From Candidatus Heimdallarchaeota archaeon (GTDB taxonomy: Archaea > Asgardarchaeota > Heimdallarchaeia > JABLTI01), in assembly GCA_019058275.1 (NCBI GenBank), contig JAHLVW010000012.1, forward strand, positions 1 through 61,807: a DNA stretch of 61,807 bases, in the 5' to 3' direction. The notes beneath the pieces were generated by a model. It did no database searches and was not told where the DNA came from. It worked only from the letters and a program-made list of their open reading frames with translations. The position numbers and the translations under genes are program-made. Shown piece by piece: positions 39,601 to 47,161 of this stretch. Each line of letters begins with the position of its first letter. Within the stretch, counting starts at the first letter, position 1.

Positions 39601-40543
39601 AGCTGATAAAATGGTCAAAACAGGTAAAAGAGACGCTATAAGTAGCTCTGTTCCTTACCTTTTCGCAGCTATAGACATCTATGAAAGAACAGGAAATTTC
39701 ATTGAAGAAACCAAGATTTATGACACTTTTATGTTCAAATACATAGAAGCAGTTAACGATCCAAAAATCGTTGATTTATTCACCCGTATTTTAATTGGAT
39801 CACTAATTAAGAAACTACGTATTTGGGATTTCAATGCTATAACAGATTTAATTGCTCGTATTAAAGATCCAAAAGTTCTGAAGAACAAGAAATACCAAGC
39901 AATTAAAGATTCAATTAATTCATTAAAAGATGGTGAAATTATATTAGCATTACAAAAAGCTAGAAATGTCAATGTTTTATATGAACGAAGCATTGAGGAA
40001 TTTATTGACAACTATAAAGAACAGGTTAAGAATGATATCAATGAAACAGGTAAACTAAGTATTTATGATTATATGGAAAAACAACCTGTTGCACGACTTA
40101 TCAACTATTTAATTCAAGACCTCTATGCAAGAAAAGAAATCGAAGGAAAATACTTCCAAATTGGTCTTTTTGTCTCAAGTGAACAGCTTACTAAACTTCT
40201 AAATCTCTTTGATAATGAGATTGTAGAGAAGGGTAAAGCTCATGTTGCAGAAATTGCTCAAAATACTGCTCTAACTTTTGATGAAACATTAAGTGTTCTC
40301 CGTAACGAATATCTCCCACAAAAATTCCAAGCAAGATTCAATGAAGATTATTCAAGCATTTATTCATATCAACAACTTCGAAATGAAGTCAAGGATCTAG
40401 CTTTGGGATATCAAGAAATAGGCAATATTGATATCAACAAGATATCACAACAACTCAAATTCCAACCTGAAACCATTCAAAGGGAAATTGAATACTTGAT
40501 TCTTGAAGGCATGATAAACCCAAGGCTAGTAGGAAGAACTTAA
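33608..40543 (+). CDS. giant TPR-repeat protein with C-terminal winged helices
   Basis: A 2311-residue soluble protein made almost entirely of TPR-like helical pairs from about residue 20 to 2130, with recurring A/Y-x-x-A and G-x-x-x-x-A motifs such as AAEIYVTLARYY. The last ~170 residues change character and look like two or three successive winged helices, ending with DINKISQQLKFQPETIQREI and EYLILEGMIN, as in PCI-type modules. No membrane segment, signal peptide or catalytic motif. The GTG at 33608 is taken as start; an ATG at 33620 is four codons in. It is a single-gene unit flanked by opposite-strand genes. Probably a large scaffold; its partners are unknown. Confidence 0.9.
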   Translation: MDSQMFENIEKARLLLKPGSYRAAVDEFFKLINELKKKGNNDEASRLLVEITSNIEKTKDKRLIYQTAEMLVQEIDGFKKKEIRKFYDEVDPFLTLTKDTYRQEDKQFDKAGSIAEAQIDFYKQIGKDAVPVIVEAANDYSKWATRNLGKVRAREEEKKIGNEYIKKAEEMYKLAKQEEKIIETYIKIFEKYIEVNNQNAAEKILDQTVEILLKLKADEVKIVSVTESLMSAFVTFIEFQISDILNPEMQITKLEAVHFDNNSAIRIIQHAKDICINRKAPAAISILAKELALIGLAIFEKGLYDTAIPYYDAAKDYYLEIGNDTETLAFGRDLIILGLQLYTDERTPVGRDFFHIAVDIGQKIDKNFEVTVYLSQAELFLKYNKFQLAVESYKMMIDPLKELPENELRMDSPSNIRQIARERFEKNDFHYAELFYRLVADFFIAFDQIDLAADTYDSVWQDMFSVRQLQTGIDLASKAADAYIKAGKEEEASDVYLKLAEQLLMEGHYDIALERLIKTADTIPDELKEQKFKPLVMLATKYTEQCIKSRDIINARELWKAACDFNESLARSLIKRDVNLVVETIEDHINNVRKFSNDELNEVTMDSAKGSGQVLSEAGENERAAKVMVSFATDFLRKNITQYANPLFEEGAREFIKANQPEEAARILSALARYHSENGNHEKAIQYYKMASIESEMEMNPKILHSIAEHCFETYSSRLNEGAIELSESGYQIAVSIELSIGKESAGNMVSEIAKKFFEIEHYDYSIKYYTSAVEYFLDSSMRYAIVVGAEIIERGREAFQKQSYIESNNFQQLGIDTLAKANQKMQAAQTARIEGERYLGSVVPQLGLGLLNKAINFYQELKDYGSAAEIYVTLARYYISSNELEEGSKQLLEAGKIYIDVKQNNEVKKLVNQITDIATEIVAGKITSSKENESDRAQTSQLFFNVVEEFSSQINDMDLNSQLKYKQWQIYSSEGLHDSAYQSLDRTYESFIQLKKLKLVSQLSLEITTYSLKLIREENLINATKYLNLTIDKLSKVSKYEEAAVICIKTCEEFLKLENNEVAVSWGIRGAEILTEVNIADEAIKFLEELVNQLMAKNSIENAILCYGKIAKILELNGRIKEVEETALKVMAFGTANMKSSNPEAGLRLWEVALTIGSIVGEEFTGRLCSIEGQTFYEIRNYDKSIELFKESFSLFNRAKKQSRLIDLGNTIFTIASDLQKDKDLDTSFKYLPLAFEALISGNELLLATEKMFGNAKNYIELGKDKEGNHIINTAIDTLISKGDMTGGVERCFIGAALFISYGKNIEGSRLIDKGMEKISQITDEAAIKHLATVCRNQGIILRDNDRLEASHIILASGIGILRTINDLVGIGLISIDLGKTLVRRYEMNAAVEAYKNGVHLLAQGGQSKEAADVVNELITEGRMQIDNKNLLVGVPLVELSGDLFISLGFPERIMVISEIFINLGGKMLAERNFDVAALYFSKAMDLATRAGLTDYLPKVGNRCIDFGLKLVKEEDPILGIQFMNAGSDLISKFEKKTEKASRANSNYLEAVAQVLSPAYEKSIEDEEVRLELIGQFVDSTIKFFSQIDAAKALEGLAKILIDYGKKILKTKDPRVIRRILEPALRAAEYAKNTKQQIEIGNAYLDHVTYLSEINKFEYLDTVVNQAVNIYLEVREIKEIRKFMGILAHNARELCLKDLSKSHGIKMLSMLTDLAISLTQPELYPVIIIPLNHLNQQAIELKDYELVIYARQNILRLLQSILSANLPLSILGNISFANMINEWYQASEELGAGTNSFDKAIRIIDQALQLAVLTQEVNIGLAVIDKVNVMIDVFTKKKVKGLEVLYEILAIAYNGLNQRSKVIEIGTKCMNIGKEAAEKKKLRESISFLKTAGRVFAVLEDERLIADVAIASASIGDLRLKDKNYKEGLYYYSAALENYELSQDENSIQLIAGAIQKMFTTAPVEDGYISFLVPGMVYANRDNIKEAEALADKAIKQADKMVKTGKRDAISSSVPYLFAAIDIYERTGNFIEETKIYDTFMFKYIEAVNDPKIVDLFTRILIGSLIKKLRIWDFNAITDLIARIKDPKVLKNKKYQAIKDSINSLKDGEIILALQKARNVNVLYERSIEEFIDNYKEQVKNDINETGKLSIYDYMEKQPVARLINYLIQDLYARKEIEGKYFQIGLFVSSEQLTKLLNLFDNEIVEKGKAHVAEIAQNTALTFDETLSVLRNEYLPQKFQARFNEDYSSIYSYQQLRNEVKDLALGYQEIGNIDINKISQQLKFQPETIQREIEYLILEGMINPRLVGRT

Positions 40544-40597
40544 TCTTTGGTTTGACATCTTTAGCGATGTGGTGGTTTAATTGATTTATAATTGATA

Positions 40598-41677
40598 TTA
40601 TTTGGCACCATCATAATCAATCTTACAAATAGTTGCTTTACCACCAGCAGCATTTATTGCTTTAGCAATTTTTTCTTCTTTACCTGGTGCAAGTGCTATC
40701 ATACATCCTCCTAAACCAGCACCAGTTAATTTCCCACCTAAGGCTCCTACATTTATTGACTCCTTCACAAGCTTATCCAACATAGGAATTGAAACTTCAA
40801 GATAATCTCTTAACATATCTTGTTGTTTAGTTAGTAGCTCACCTAACAATTCGATATCTTGACTTTTTTTCGATAGTTCATTTCTAGCTTGTAATGTTAT
40901 ATTCCTAATAGTTATGACACCAAACAATCTTCTGAATTCATCTTCAGTAAGAATTGATTTGAAGTTTTCTAGTTCATCAAATGTTAGAGTCGCTAATTTG
41001 AAGTCGCTTTCCTGTTTTATTTTCTCAAATCCTTTATTGATCTGGTTCTTTAGAATAGTCAATGGTTTATTGGCTGATCTTCTTATGCAACTATCACCAA
41101 TAATTATGCTATCGAAATTTGAAGTAAAGCTCTTTGTGTTATATGGAGGACCGTTACAATCTAGAGAAAATATTCCACCCAGAGAGGAGGAATATTGATC
41201 CATTATACCACAATTTACTCCCAATACTTGGTTCTCTGCTTTGAATGCAATATCTGCTATTTCCAACTTAGTTAAATTGAGATTAAGTTGATCATCCAAG
41301 GCAGTTAGCCAAGCTACTAAAAGTGCAGCAGAAGATGACAGACCAGAACCAATGGGAATATCACTAGATATTGAAATATCAAATCCAGGTATTTCATTAA
41401 TTTTTTTTTCTTCGAAAAGAACCTTAATGATAGCTCGAAAATAATCAAAATCATTAAATGCGAGGGGAAGATCTCTCATTACTGTAAATTCATGAGTTTT
41501 TTCTAATTCATGCGATTTTATTTTGATTTTATTTGATTGATTTTTTTGAAGAGTGATTGTTGTTCGAAGGTCCACAGCTGCAGGTATAACAACTAGCTTT
41601 AGATAATCTTGATGTTCACCGTACAAGCAAACTCTTCCAGGAGCGGAATAAGACTTTTCTTCTGCTGGTTTGGACAT
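40598..41677 (-). CDS. GHMP-family kinase, galactokinase-like
   Basis: A 359-residue GHMP kinase. It begins with YSAPGRVCLYGEHQDYL, close to the galactokinase signature GEHTDYN. The ATP loop is GSGLSSSAAL (about 111-120), and the C-terminal motif 3 is GGKLTGAGLGGCMIAL. The NCGIMDQYSS segment is also galactokinase-like and contains the catalytic Asp. Galactokinase or a related sugar kinase is the best guess; mevalonate kinase is less likely because of the GEHQDY motif. It is convergent with the giant TPR gene. Confidence 0.87.
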   Translation of the reverse strand: MSKPAEEKSYSAPGRVCLYGEHQDYLKLVVIPAAVDLRTTITLQKNQSNKIKIKSHELEKTHEFTVMRDLPLAFNDFDYFRAIIKVLFEEKKINEIPGFDISISSDIPIGSGLSSSAALLVAWLTALDDQLNLNLTKLEIADIAFKAENQVLGVNCGIMDQYSSSLGGIFSLDCNGPPYNTKSFTSNFDSIIIGDSCIRRSANKPLTILKNQINKGFEKIKQESDFKLATLTFDELENFKSILTEDEFRRLFGVITIRNITLQARNELSKKSQDIELLGELLTKQQDMLRDYLEVSIPMLDKLVKESINVGALGGKLTGAGLGGCMIALAPGKEEKIAKAINAAGGKATICKIDYDGAK

Positions 41678-41866
41678 TTAATAGAACCACACGAAACTAA
41701 ATTTCAAACAATAATAAAATGATTACTATAAAAAGTACTATTTGACTTGTTTTGCTTATAGGGAGAGATTTATTAGAGAATAAAAAATAGAACCTAAGTA
41801 TTCTATTGTTTTAGACGATTGAATAATTTAATTTATGTTTATTGATTACAAGGAGAAAAAAAGTCA

Positions 41867-42283
41867 ATGTTAGAAAATATTGTAATTTTCTCAAAAGAGT
41901 CGAAGGATGTTGTTCTTACAGCAATGTATGGTGAACTTGATCCAACAACTGATACCTTTGCTGATTCTTTAGAAAAGATACTTGAAATTGCTGTTAAACT
42001 AGATAAGGGTGTCTTTATTCTAGATCTAGATAACAACTTTATAGCGTTAATTTTGGCAATCAAAGACCTTTCTGTTTCACTGGTTTTCAATGAAGAATAT
42101 GAAAAGAAAAACCAAGAGTCTTGGGAAAAAATTGCTAAAGAAATCATTAATGGATTCGCTAAAGTTTTTGAAATAAAAAGTGAATCTAAGTATCTCGAGT
42201 ATAAGGAGAAAATCGATGAAATAATAGAATGGCATAAAAAAGAGCTATCTCCTTTAGATAAAATGAAGGATGCACTTTGGTAA
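41867..42283 (+). CDS. small protein, possible longin/roadblock-like fold
   Basis: A 138-residue soluble protein of unknown family. The N-terminal ~105 residues alternate strands and helices (ENIVIFSKESK, GVFILDLDNNFIALILAI, VSLVFNEEYEKK then a helix) in an order that recalls longin/roadblock small-GTPase regulators common in Asgard archaea; this is inference by pattern only. The last 35 residues are a charged helix. An AAGGAG lies near the ATG. It heads a three-gene operon with two membrane proteins (18-bp gap to the next). Confidence 0.7.
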   Translation: MLENIVIFSKESKDVVLTAMYGELDPTTDTFADSLEKILEIAVKLDKGVFILDLDNNFIALILAIKDLSVSLVFNEEYEKKNQESWEKIAKEIINGFAKVFEIKSESKYLEYKEKIDEIIEWHKKELSPLDKMKDALW

Positions 42284-42301
42284 TATGGAGGTTATGAAAA
42301 T

Positions 42302-43105
42302 TTGGCAGAATTACCCAATACTCCTACTATAGCAGCAGTTACAATGATGGGAATAGCTGCAGTAGCAGTTTTTGCAGTTGTCATTCTTATGTTTTATAAA
42401 TACTCACAAAGAAAAAGAAATGCAGCTTTGATGATAGCTGTTGCGTTTACTTTCTGGGGTCTTGCTGCTTTGGCAACTTTTACTGGTGCATTATTACATT
42501 TGATTTATGCTCCAGAAGCTGGAGACATACAATTTTCACGATATGGAATAAATCTAGGATATGCATTCTCTGCTATGAGCAATATATTTATTGTTCTTTT
42601 TGTTTCAGAGGTTTTTTCACGATACCCGATTTTTCGTCGAACTAAAAAACTGATTCCTATCTTACATGGTATATTTAATGGTATAACAATTGGTCTTATA
42701 GTAAACGTCTTTATTGAGAGCTCAAATGCTGTGGATATAACTGAACAATTCAATCCCGATTATCCTCTTGCTCAAACGGTTTACCATCTAGCTTTAACTG
42801 TCATAACACTTGTATTGTTGTTAGTATTTAGTGCTCGGTCTAGAAGTCAAGCAACCCTTCTATGGGAGAAAGCAGGATTCAGCTTTATTATGGCTACAGC
42901 AATTACTGGTATGCTCATTTATGTCTCATTTGTAATTGATTTATTAGTTCAAGATATTTGGCCTTCTATTTTTGGCAGTGGTTACACATGGTTCAATAAT
43001 TTGGGTTGGTTATTTGCTATAGTGATGGTTAACCTTGCGTATATAGGATTCTTTATGCCCAATTGGATTCGAAATAAATACAAAAAAATGGAGGAAGCTA
43101 AATAA
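42302..43105 (+). CDS. seven-helix membrane protein, paralogue 1
   Basis: A 267-residue protein with about seven transmembrane helices, starting at TTG with a strong GGAGG ten bases upstream. An ATG at 42294 is in a different frame and stops early. It shares with the next gene a conserved patch in the middle: YGINLGYAFSAMSNIFIVLF here and LGINLGYGFSAISNVFIFLF there, followed by an FRRT motif and NGITIG/NGITVG. The C-terminal tail is basic and cytoplasmic. No catalytic motif recognised. Its stop overlaps the start codon of its paralogue (TAATG). Confidence 0.8.
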   Translation: MAELPNTPTIAAVTMMGIAAVAVFAVVILMFYKYSQRKRNAALMIAVAFTFWGLAALATFTGALLHLIYAPEAGDIQFSRYGINLGYAFSAMSNIFIVLFVSEVFSRYPIFRRTKKLIPILHGIFNGITIGLIVNVFIESSNAVDITEQFNPDYPLAQTVYHLALTVITLVLLLVFSARSRSQATLLWEKAGFSFIMATAITGMLIYVSFVIDLLVQDIWPSIFGSGYTWFNNLGWLFAIVMVNLAYIGFFMPNWIRNKYKKMEEAK

Positions 43106-43896
43106 TGGTCGAGCAATCAACACTATTACTTAGAGCAACAATAATGGAAGGTATAGTTCTTACAATTGTAACCTTTGTAGTTACTATGCTATACATTCGT
43201 TATTTTAGAAGAAGAAAATCAGCAGCATTGTCATTAGCTGTAGCATTTACATTCTGGGATTTAGCTAATATCAGCTTATTTATTTGTCGTTTATTGGAAT
43301 ATCTTAAGGAAATTGGTGAAATTGTTAGTGAGATAGGATTTTCTGATTTAGGTATTAACTTGGGATATGGATTTTCGGCAATAAGTAACGTTTTCATATT
43401 TTTATTTGTTGCAATCGTCTTTTCACAATCACCCATGTTTAGACGCACTGGAATGCTTATGCCACTTATCTTCGGTGCTCTGAATGGTATTACAGTTGGA
43501 ATGATAATTGGTTCAACAACTAATTCGTGGCCTACTCCTACGTATGATCTTATGCCTACTATATATCACTTGGTCTTAACTTTGATTTCATTTAGTACAT
43601 TGATCGGTTTCACTATTCGACCACTAAAATTTGCATCATTAAAATGGGAACGCGCTGGTTTTCGATTTATTATAGCTTCAGGAGTTTTTGGCATCCTAAT
43701 CTACATTTCCTTTGTTATAGATCTCTTATTAGGGACATCTTTCCTCAATGTTTGGGGACATGGTTACACGATGTTCTTCTTCTTTGCATACGTATTAGCT
43801 ATCTTGATGTGTAGTTCTGCATACCTTGGTTATGTTATGCCTAATTTCGTAAGAAAATGGTATAAAGATGATGTAGAAGAAGAGTCTACTTTCTGA
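43105..43896 (+). CDS. seven-helix membrane protein, paralogue 2
   Basis: A 263-residue seven-helix membrane protein, tandem paralogue of the preceding gene, with the same INLGYGFSAISNVF and FRRTGMLMP landmarks and similar helix spacing. Translation is coupled by the TAATG overlap. The two may form a heteromer with each other or with the small soluble protein encoded first in the operon. A family name could not be recognised. A palindromic terminator overlaps its stop codon. Confidence 0.8.
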   Translation: MVEQSTLLLRATIMEGIVLTIVTFVVTMLYIRYFRRRKSAALSLAVAFTFWDLANISLFICRLLEYLKEIGEIVSEIGFSDLGINLGYGFSAISNVFIFLFVAIVFSQSPMFRRTGMLMPLIFGALNGITVGMIIGSTTNSWPTPTYDLMPTIYHLVLTLISFSTLIGFTIRPLKFASLKWERAGFRFIIASGVFGILIYISFVIDLLLGTSFLNVWGHGYTMFFFFAYVLAILMCSSAYLGYVMPNFVRKWYKDDVEEESTF

Positions 43897-43909
43897 GTTC
43901 AACTCAGAA
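43891..43909 (+). terminator. terminator hairpin overlapping a stop codon
   Basis: TTCTGAGTT-C-AACTCAGAA is a perfect inverted repeat with 9-base arms around one base. It contains the TGA stop of the membrane-protein operon (43894-43896) and is followed by a T-rich tract with a run of five Ts (about 43920-43924). The PRTase gene ends 32 bp further on the other strand, so it may serve both. Confidence 0.6.
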
Positions 43910-43940
43910 GGTATCAATTCTTTTTCTTTATTTGATTTTA

Positions 43941-44516
43941 CTAAATATCTTCAACTATCGTATTTGGTATGCCCAAAGCTAGTAGTTTCTTTTTAATGTA
44001 TTTTTTATCTTTGCCTGTTTGTTTTTCTTTAGTATAAAACAATCTAGTGAATTCTTTATACTCCCAAGGATAAACTATCCAGGATGATGTTAATTCAATG
44101 TAGAAGTTTGGTTTGAAAATGGAATTAGGTTTGTAATGTAATGCAGCAGTTCTCAATTCACCAATTTCTTTCATTTTCAAATAATTGAAAGCAAATTCCA
44201 TGCTTTTACCTGTATCAGAGACATCATCTATAAGCAAGATTTTCTGTTTTTTCAATTCAACATCTATATTTTGAGTTAGTCTAGGTTCCTTTGAAGTTTC
44301 ATTTATACCTTTGTAAAAACCAACACCTATTACTGCTGTATTTGCAATTTCTAATAAGTCACTCAATAATCGTGTAACTACCAAACCACCTCTTGCAATA
44401 CCAATTAGAATATCTGGTTGGAAGTTGGATTTTTGAATATCTTTTGCTAACTTGAGTGTCATTTGCCAAATAGATTCTAAAGTTAGGACTTGGATGTCAG
44501 ATGTCATGCATTCCAC
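43941..44516 (-). CDS. phosphoribosyltransferase (xanthine/hypoxanthine type)
   Basis: A 191-residue type I phosphoribosyltransferase. The PRPP loop is ILLIDDVSDTGKSM, and the upstream PP loop is IGIARGGLVVTRLL. The C-terminal SSWIVYPWEYKEF segment resembles the hood of Gpt/HPRT-like archaeal enzymes, which attach ribose phosphate to hypoxanthine, guanine or xanthine. It has an extra ~35-residue basic C-terminus with GIPNTIVEDI. Purine salvage is the likely role; base specificity cannot be read from the sequence. Confidence 0.85.
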   Translation of the reverse strand: MECMTSDIQVLTLESIWQMTLKLAKDIQKSNFQPDILIGIARGGLVVTRLLSDLLEIANTAVIGVGFYKGINETSKEPRLTQNIDVELKKQKILLIDDVSDTGKSMEFAFNYLKMKEIGELRTAALHYKPNSIFKPNFYIELTSSWIVYPWEYKEFTRLFYTKEKQTGKDKKYIKKKLLALGIPNTIVEDI

Positions 44517-44658
44517 TCTGTTTTATTCAATGAAAGATTAGTTATTTACTTTTCTTCTTTAGATGAGTGAGATTAGATTTTATTGACTATTGATTCTCCT
44601 TGTATTCCAATAATTATTAAAGGTACTTTTATGGTAAACTAATCGAGGATTCTCCTTT

Positions 44659-45261
44659 ATGTATAAAATAAACCACTATTTTGTGTCAACATCACTAGCA
44701 ACTCTTGCTGAACCAATCTCTAAAGACAATGTAAACCTGATGATTACACAATTGACTGTTGAACATGATAATTTACCAGAGAATGATGTACTTCTTATTA
44801 TTGATGCAGAAGCAATTGCTGGTTTATTTCATTTATATGCTTGTATCCATTTTACTTTGAAATCCTTTGAACAAAAAAACAATATTGCTAATAATTTTAA
44901 TGCAGAAATTATGCTTTATTTAGCAGGTAGACGACAGATAAGTAAAGCTATATCTAAGGTAGGAGTTTCTACAACTACTAAGAAAATTGCCATGATTCAT
45001 CTTATCCATTCAACAAAGAAGAATCCAAACAAAAACCCATTTGATTTTCAAAACTTTTTTGATAAAATAAAGATCAAGCTTAATGACTTTAAATCAGATA
45101 TTAGTGAGCTTAAAATAACAAATATTGGCAAAATTATGAGAAATCTTGAAATAAGCAATGATATGCTTGAAACTTTCTCTTCAGGAGAAGAACAATCAAA
45201 AAACAAAATTATTGAGAAATTAGCTATAGAGAAATCTGCACTATTAAATCTAAATAAATAA
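44659..45261 (+). CDS. cgi121: KEOPS complex subunit Cgi121
   Basis: A 200-residue protein of the Cgi121/TPRKB family. The diagnostic region is AEIMLYLAGRRQISKAISKVG (residues about 82-102), followed by the KKIAMIHL strand. KEOPS makes the N6-threonylcarbamoyl (t6A) modification at tRNA position 37; Cgi121 binds the Bud32 kinase and the tRNA 3' CCA end. No other KEOPS subunit is in the window. The gene ends one base from the convergent THUMP-protein gene, itself a likely tRNA-modification factor. The C-terminal ~65 residues are a charged helical extension. Confidence 0.85.
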   Translation: MYKINHYFVSTSLATLAEPISKDNVNLMITQLTVEHDNLPENDVLLIIDAEAIAGLFHLYACIHFTLKSFEQKNNIANNFNAEIMLYLAGRRQISKAISKVGVSTTTKKIAMIHLIHSTKKNPNKNPFDFQNFFDKIKIKLNDFKSDISELKITNIGKIMRNLEISNDMLETFSSGEEQSKNKIIEKLAIEKSALLNLNK

Positions 45262-45262
45262 A

Positions 45263-45811
45263 CTATTTTTCATCCAATGAAACTATTAGGTTATCTGAAA
45301 AAACACCTATACCGAACCATTCACCTAATACTTCTACTTGTATAGTCCAATCAGGGTTCTTTAAATCAACTTTTCCTTTTGGTGCTGAAGGATGACTTGC
45401 GATAGCATTGATAATCTCATTTCTTTTTATTCCCGTATGTCTACGATTGATCGCAATTCTCCACTTGGCTGTTTCAGGTATTTTTTTTAGTATCTCTGGG
45501 AGAATTTCTTTCAAACTCTCAAGATTACTATCCATCATTCTATCAAGTGGTATAAATTTTCTGCATGCAATAAATTCAAACTTATTCTCTGAAATAACAT
45601 CTTTTATTTTACTCATTATTTCTTCTAGATCATTTTCAATTGCTATTAGAAACAATCCCTTGATTGGTAATTCAAAAACTTCCAAAGGTGTCTTTTTACA
45701 GAATTTCACTAATATATGCCAGAATTCACTCATTCCATCTCGTTCTTTGACTGTTTCACAACCAACAAGAATGAATTTGGTATTCATTGATATTGCTTCT
45801 TTAATATCCAT
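45263..45811 (-). CDS. THUMP-domain protein, Tan1-like
   Basis: A 182-residue stand-alone THUMP protein. The C-terminal half shows the domain: KWRIAINRRHTGIKRNEI, then AIASHPSAPKGKVDLKNPD and the final strand TIQVEVLGEWFGIGVFS. The N-terminal half (GCETVKERDGMSEFWHIL) is typical of the Tan1/THUMPD1 family. Tan1 is the tRNA-binding partner of the acetyltransferase that makes N4-acetylcytidine in tRNA. No catalytic domain is fused here, so an adaptor role is likely. Confidence 0.82.
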   Translation of the reverse strand: MDIKEAISMNTKFILVGCETVKERDGMSEFWHILVKFCKKTPLEVFELPIKGLFLIAIENDLEEIMSKIKDVISENKFEFIACRKFIPLDRMMDSNLESLKEILPEILKKIPETAKWRIAINRRHTGIKRNEIINAIASHPSAPKGKVDLKNPDWTIQVEVLGEWFGIGVFSDNLIVSLDEK

Positions 45812-45929
45812 CTATTCTCTTCCTTGAGTATAATTATAGATATAACTTAATCTTAAAACCTAATGAAAAGTATTTTATTCTAGTTAAATAATTCCTTCCT
45901 TTAATAATTAAATAAAGGTAGACTACACT

Positions 45930-47141
45930 ATGTCTCAAGAAGGAAATAACAAACCGGAAAAAAAGGAGTCTAGTAAGAGAGCAACTATAAAAGATATTAT
46001 AGAAATAATTATTTTTCTTGGTATAGCAATTTTACTTGTCTTCAGTATGAATTGGATCTTGCAAGCTGCTTTACATACAGATTCACCTTTAGTTGTTGTT
46101 ATAAGTGAATCTATGGAACCTACTTATTGGGGTTCTAATAGAGCAAACTTTGGTGGAGAAAATGACATTCGCAAGGATATGTTAGTTGTTCGAGGTGTTG
46201 ATCCTTCTGAGATAAAAATTGGTGATGTTATAGTATTTTATAGGGTTTTAGTAACTAATTCGTCTGCTCTAGATTATGTTAATGAACCAATTGTACATAG
46301 AGTAAATAGAATCTATTTCAATAGTACTTCAGGTGAATATTGGTTTACTACTAAAGGAGATAATCCACAAAGAAATAATGTATTTATTGATTATGATATA
46401 GCACCAGATGTTGATGAATTGCGAATAAATGAATTCAGATTAATAGGCAAAATTGTTGGAAGGGTCCCATACTTAGGTGGTATAATTAGCTATTTCAAAA
46501 GTACAACAGGACGTTATGTTTTGATTGCTATAGTTGCAGTTATTTTAATTGCGACATTCTTTTTTGGTTCATCAGATGATAAGGACGGAGATGTCTTTAA
46601 TGAAGAAAAGAAAGATACGGAGGAAATAGAAGAAAAGAAGAAATCTGGTTTCTTTGAAAACTTGAAGATATTCTATAGAAGAACCATGAAATACAAACAT
46701 ATTGTTTTTCCATCGGTAATTCTAGTTATCATTGTCTTTATTCCAATAATTGACACCTTTGCTGCAAATTGGGGTTCTCCTTATGGAGTTACAGATGCAT
46801 CTTTTGATGGTGCTGAAACAATAAATCTAAGAGATGGTTCTTTCATTTTTGCATATGCTGACGTTACTATTAATTGCCCTGGTCATTGGCATCAACAATT
46901 CAGATCCTTTACACTTCAAATCATTAACCAAACTACTGGTGTAGTTCTAGGTGAAAGCAATTGGACAATTGTTTACAACTTTGAAGGAGAAAAGTCATTT
47001 AGTAACGGAGCATGGTTAGATCCTGCTGAGGTTACTCTTGGGATGCCATATAACCTTACAATCACAGCTTATTTACGAAGTAAATTTGGACGAGAATCAA
47101 CGAACGTCTTTACAACGAATTTTGTATTAGAGTTGAGATAG
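45930..47141 (+). CDS. signal peptidase I (Sec11 type) with an extra outer domain
   Basis: A 403-residue membrane protein. TM1 is at 22-44. The catalytic domain has Ser61 in VVISESMEP, His123 in VHRVN in place of the bacterial Lys, and Asp144 in KGDNPQ, the Ser-His-Asp set of archaeal/ER signal peptidases. TM2 (196-212) is followed by a charged cytoplasmic linker (213-256), a third helix (258-277) and a 125-residue outer beta-rich domain ending TTNFVLELR, with several N-x-T sites. Typical archaeal enzymes end soon after the second helix, so the last ~190 residues are an addition. It removes signal peptides at the outer face; larE follows 20 bp downstream. Confidence 0.9.
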   Translation: MSQEGNNKPEKKESSKRATIKDIIEIIIFLGIAILLVFSMNWILQAALHTDSPLVVVISESMEPTYWGSNRANFGGENDIRKDMLVVRGVDPSEIKIGDVIVFYRVLVTNSSALDYVNEPIVHRVNRIYFNSTSGEYWFTTKGDNPQRNNVFIDYDIAPDVDELRINEFRLIGKIVGRVPYLGGIISYFKSTTGRYVLIAIVAVILIATFFFGSSDDKDGDVFNEEKKDTEEIEEKKKSGFFENLKIFYRRTMKYKHIVFPSVILVIIVFIPIIDTFAANWGSPYGVTDASFDGAETINLRDGSFIFAYADVTINCPGHWHQQFRSFTLQIINQTTGVVLGESNWTIVYNFEGEKSFSNGAWLDPAEVTLGMPYNLTITAYLRSKFGRESTNVFTTNFVLELR

Positions 47142-47161
47142 TAGATGTTGAGAGCAAAAAG

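Noticed and set aside
40555..40570. ACATC-TTTAGC-GATGT as a terminator between the TPR and GHMP genes
   Set aside because: The stem is only five pairs and no T-run follows; too weak to call.
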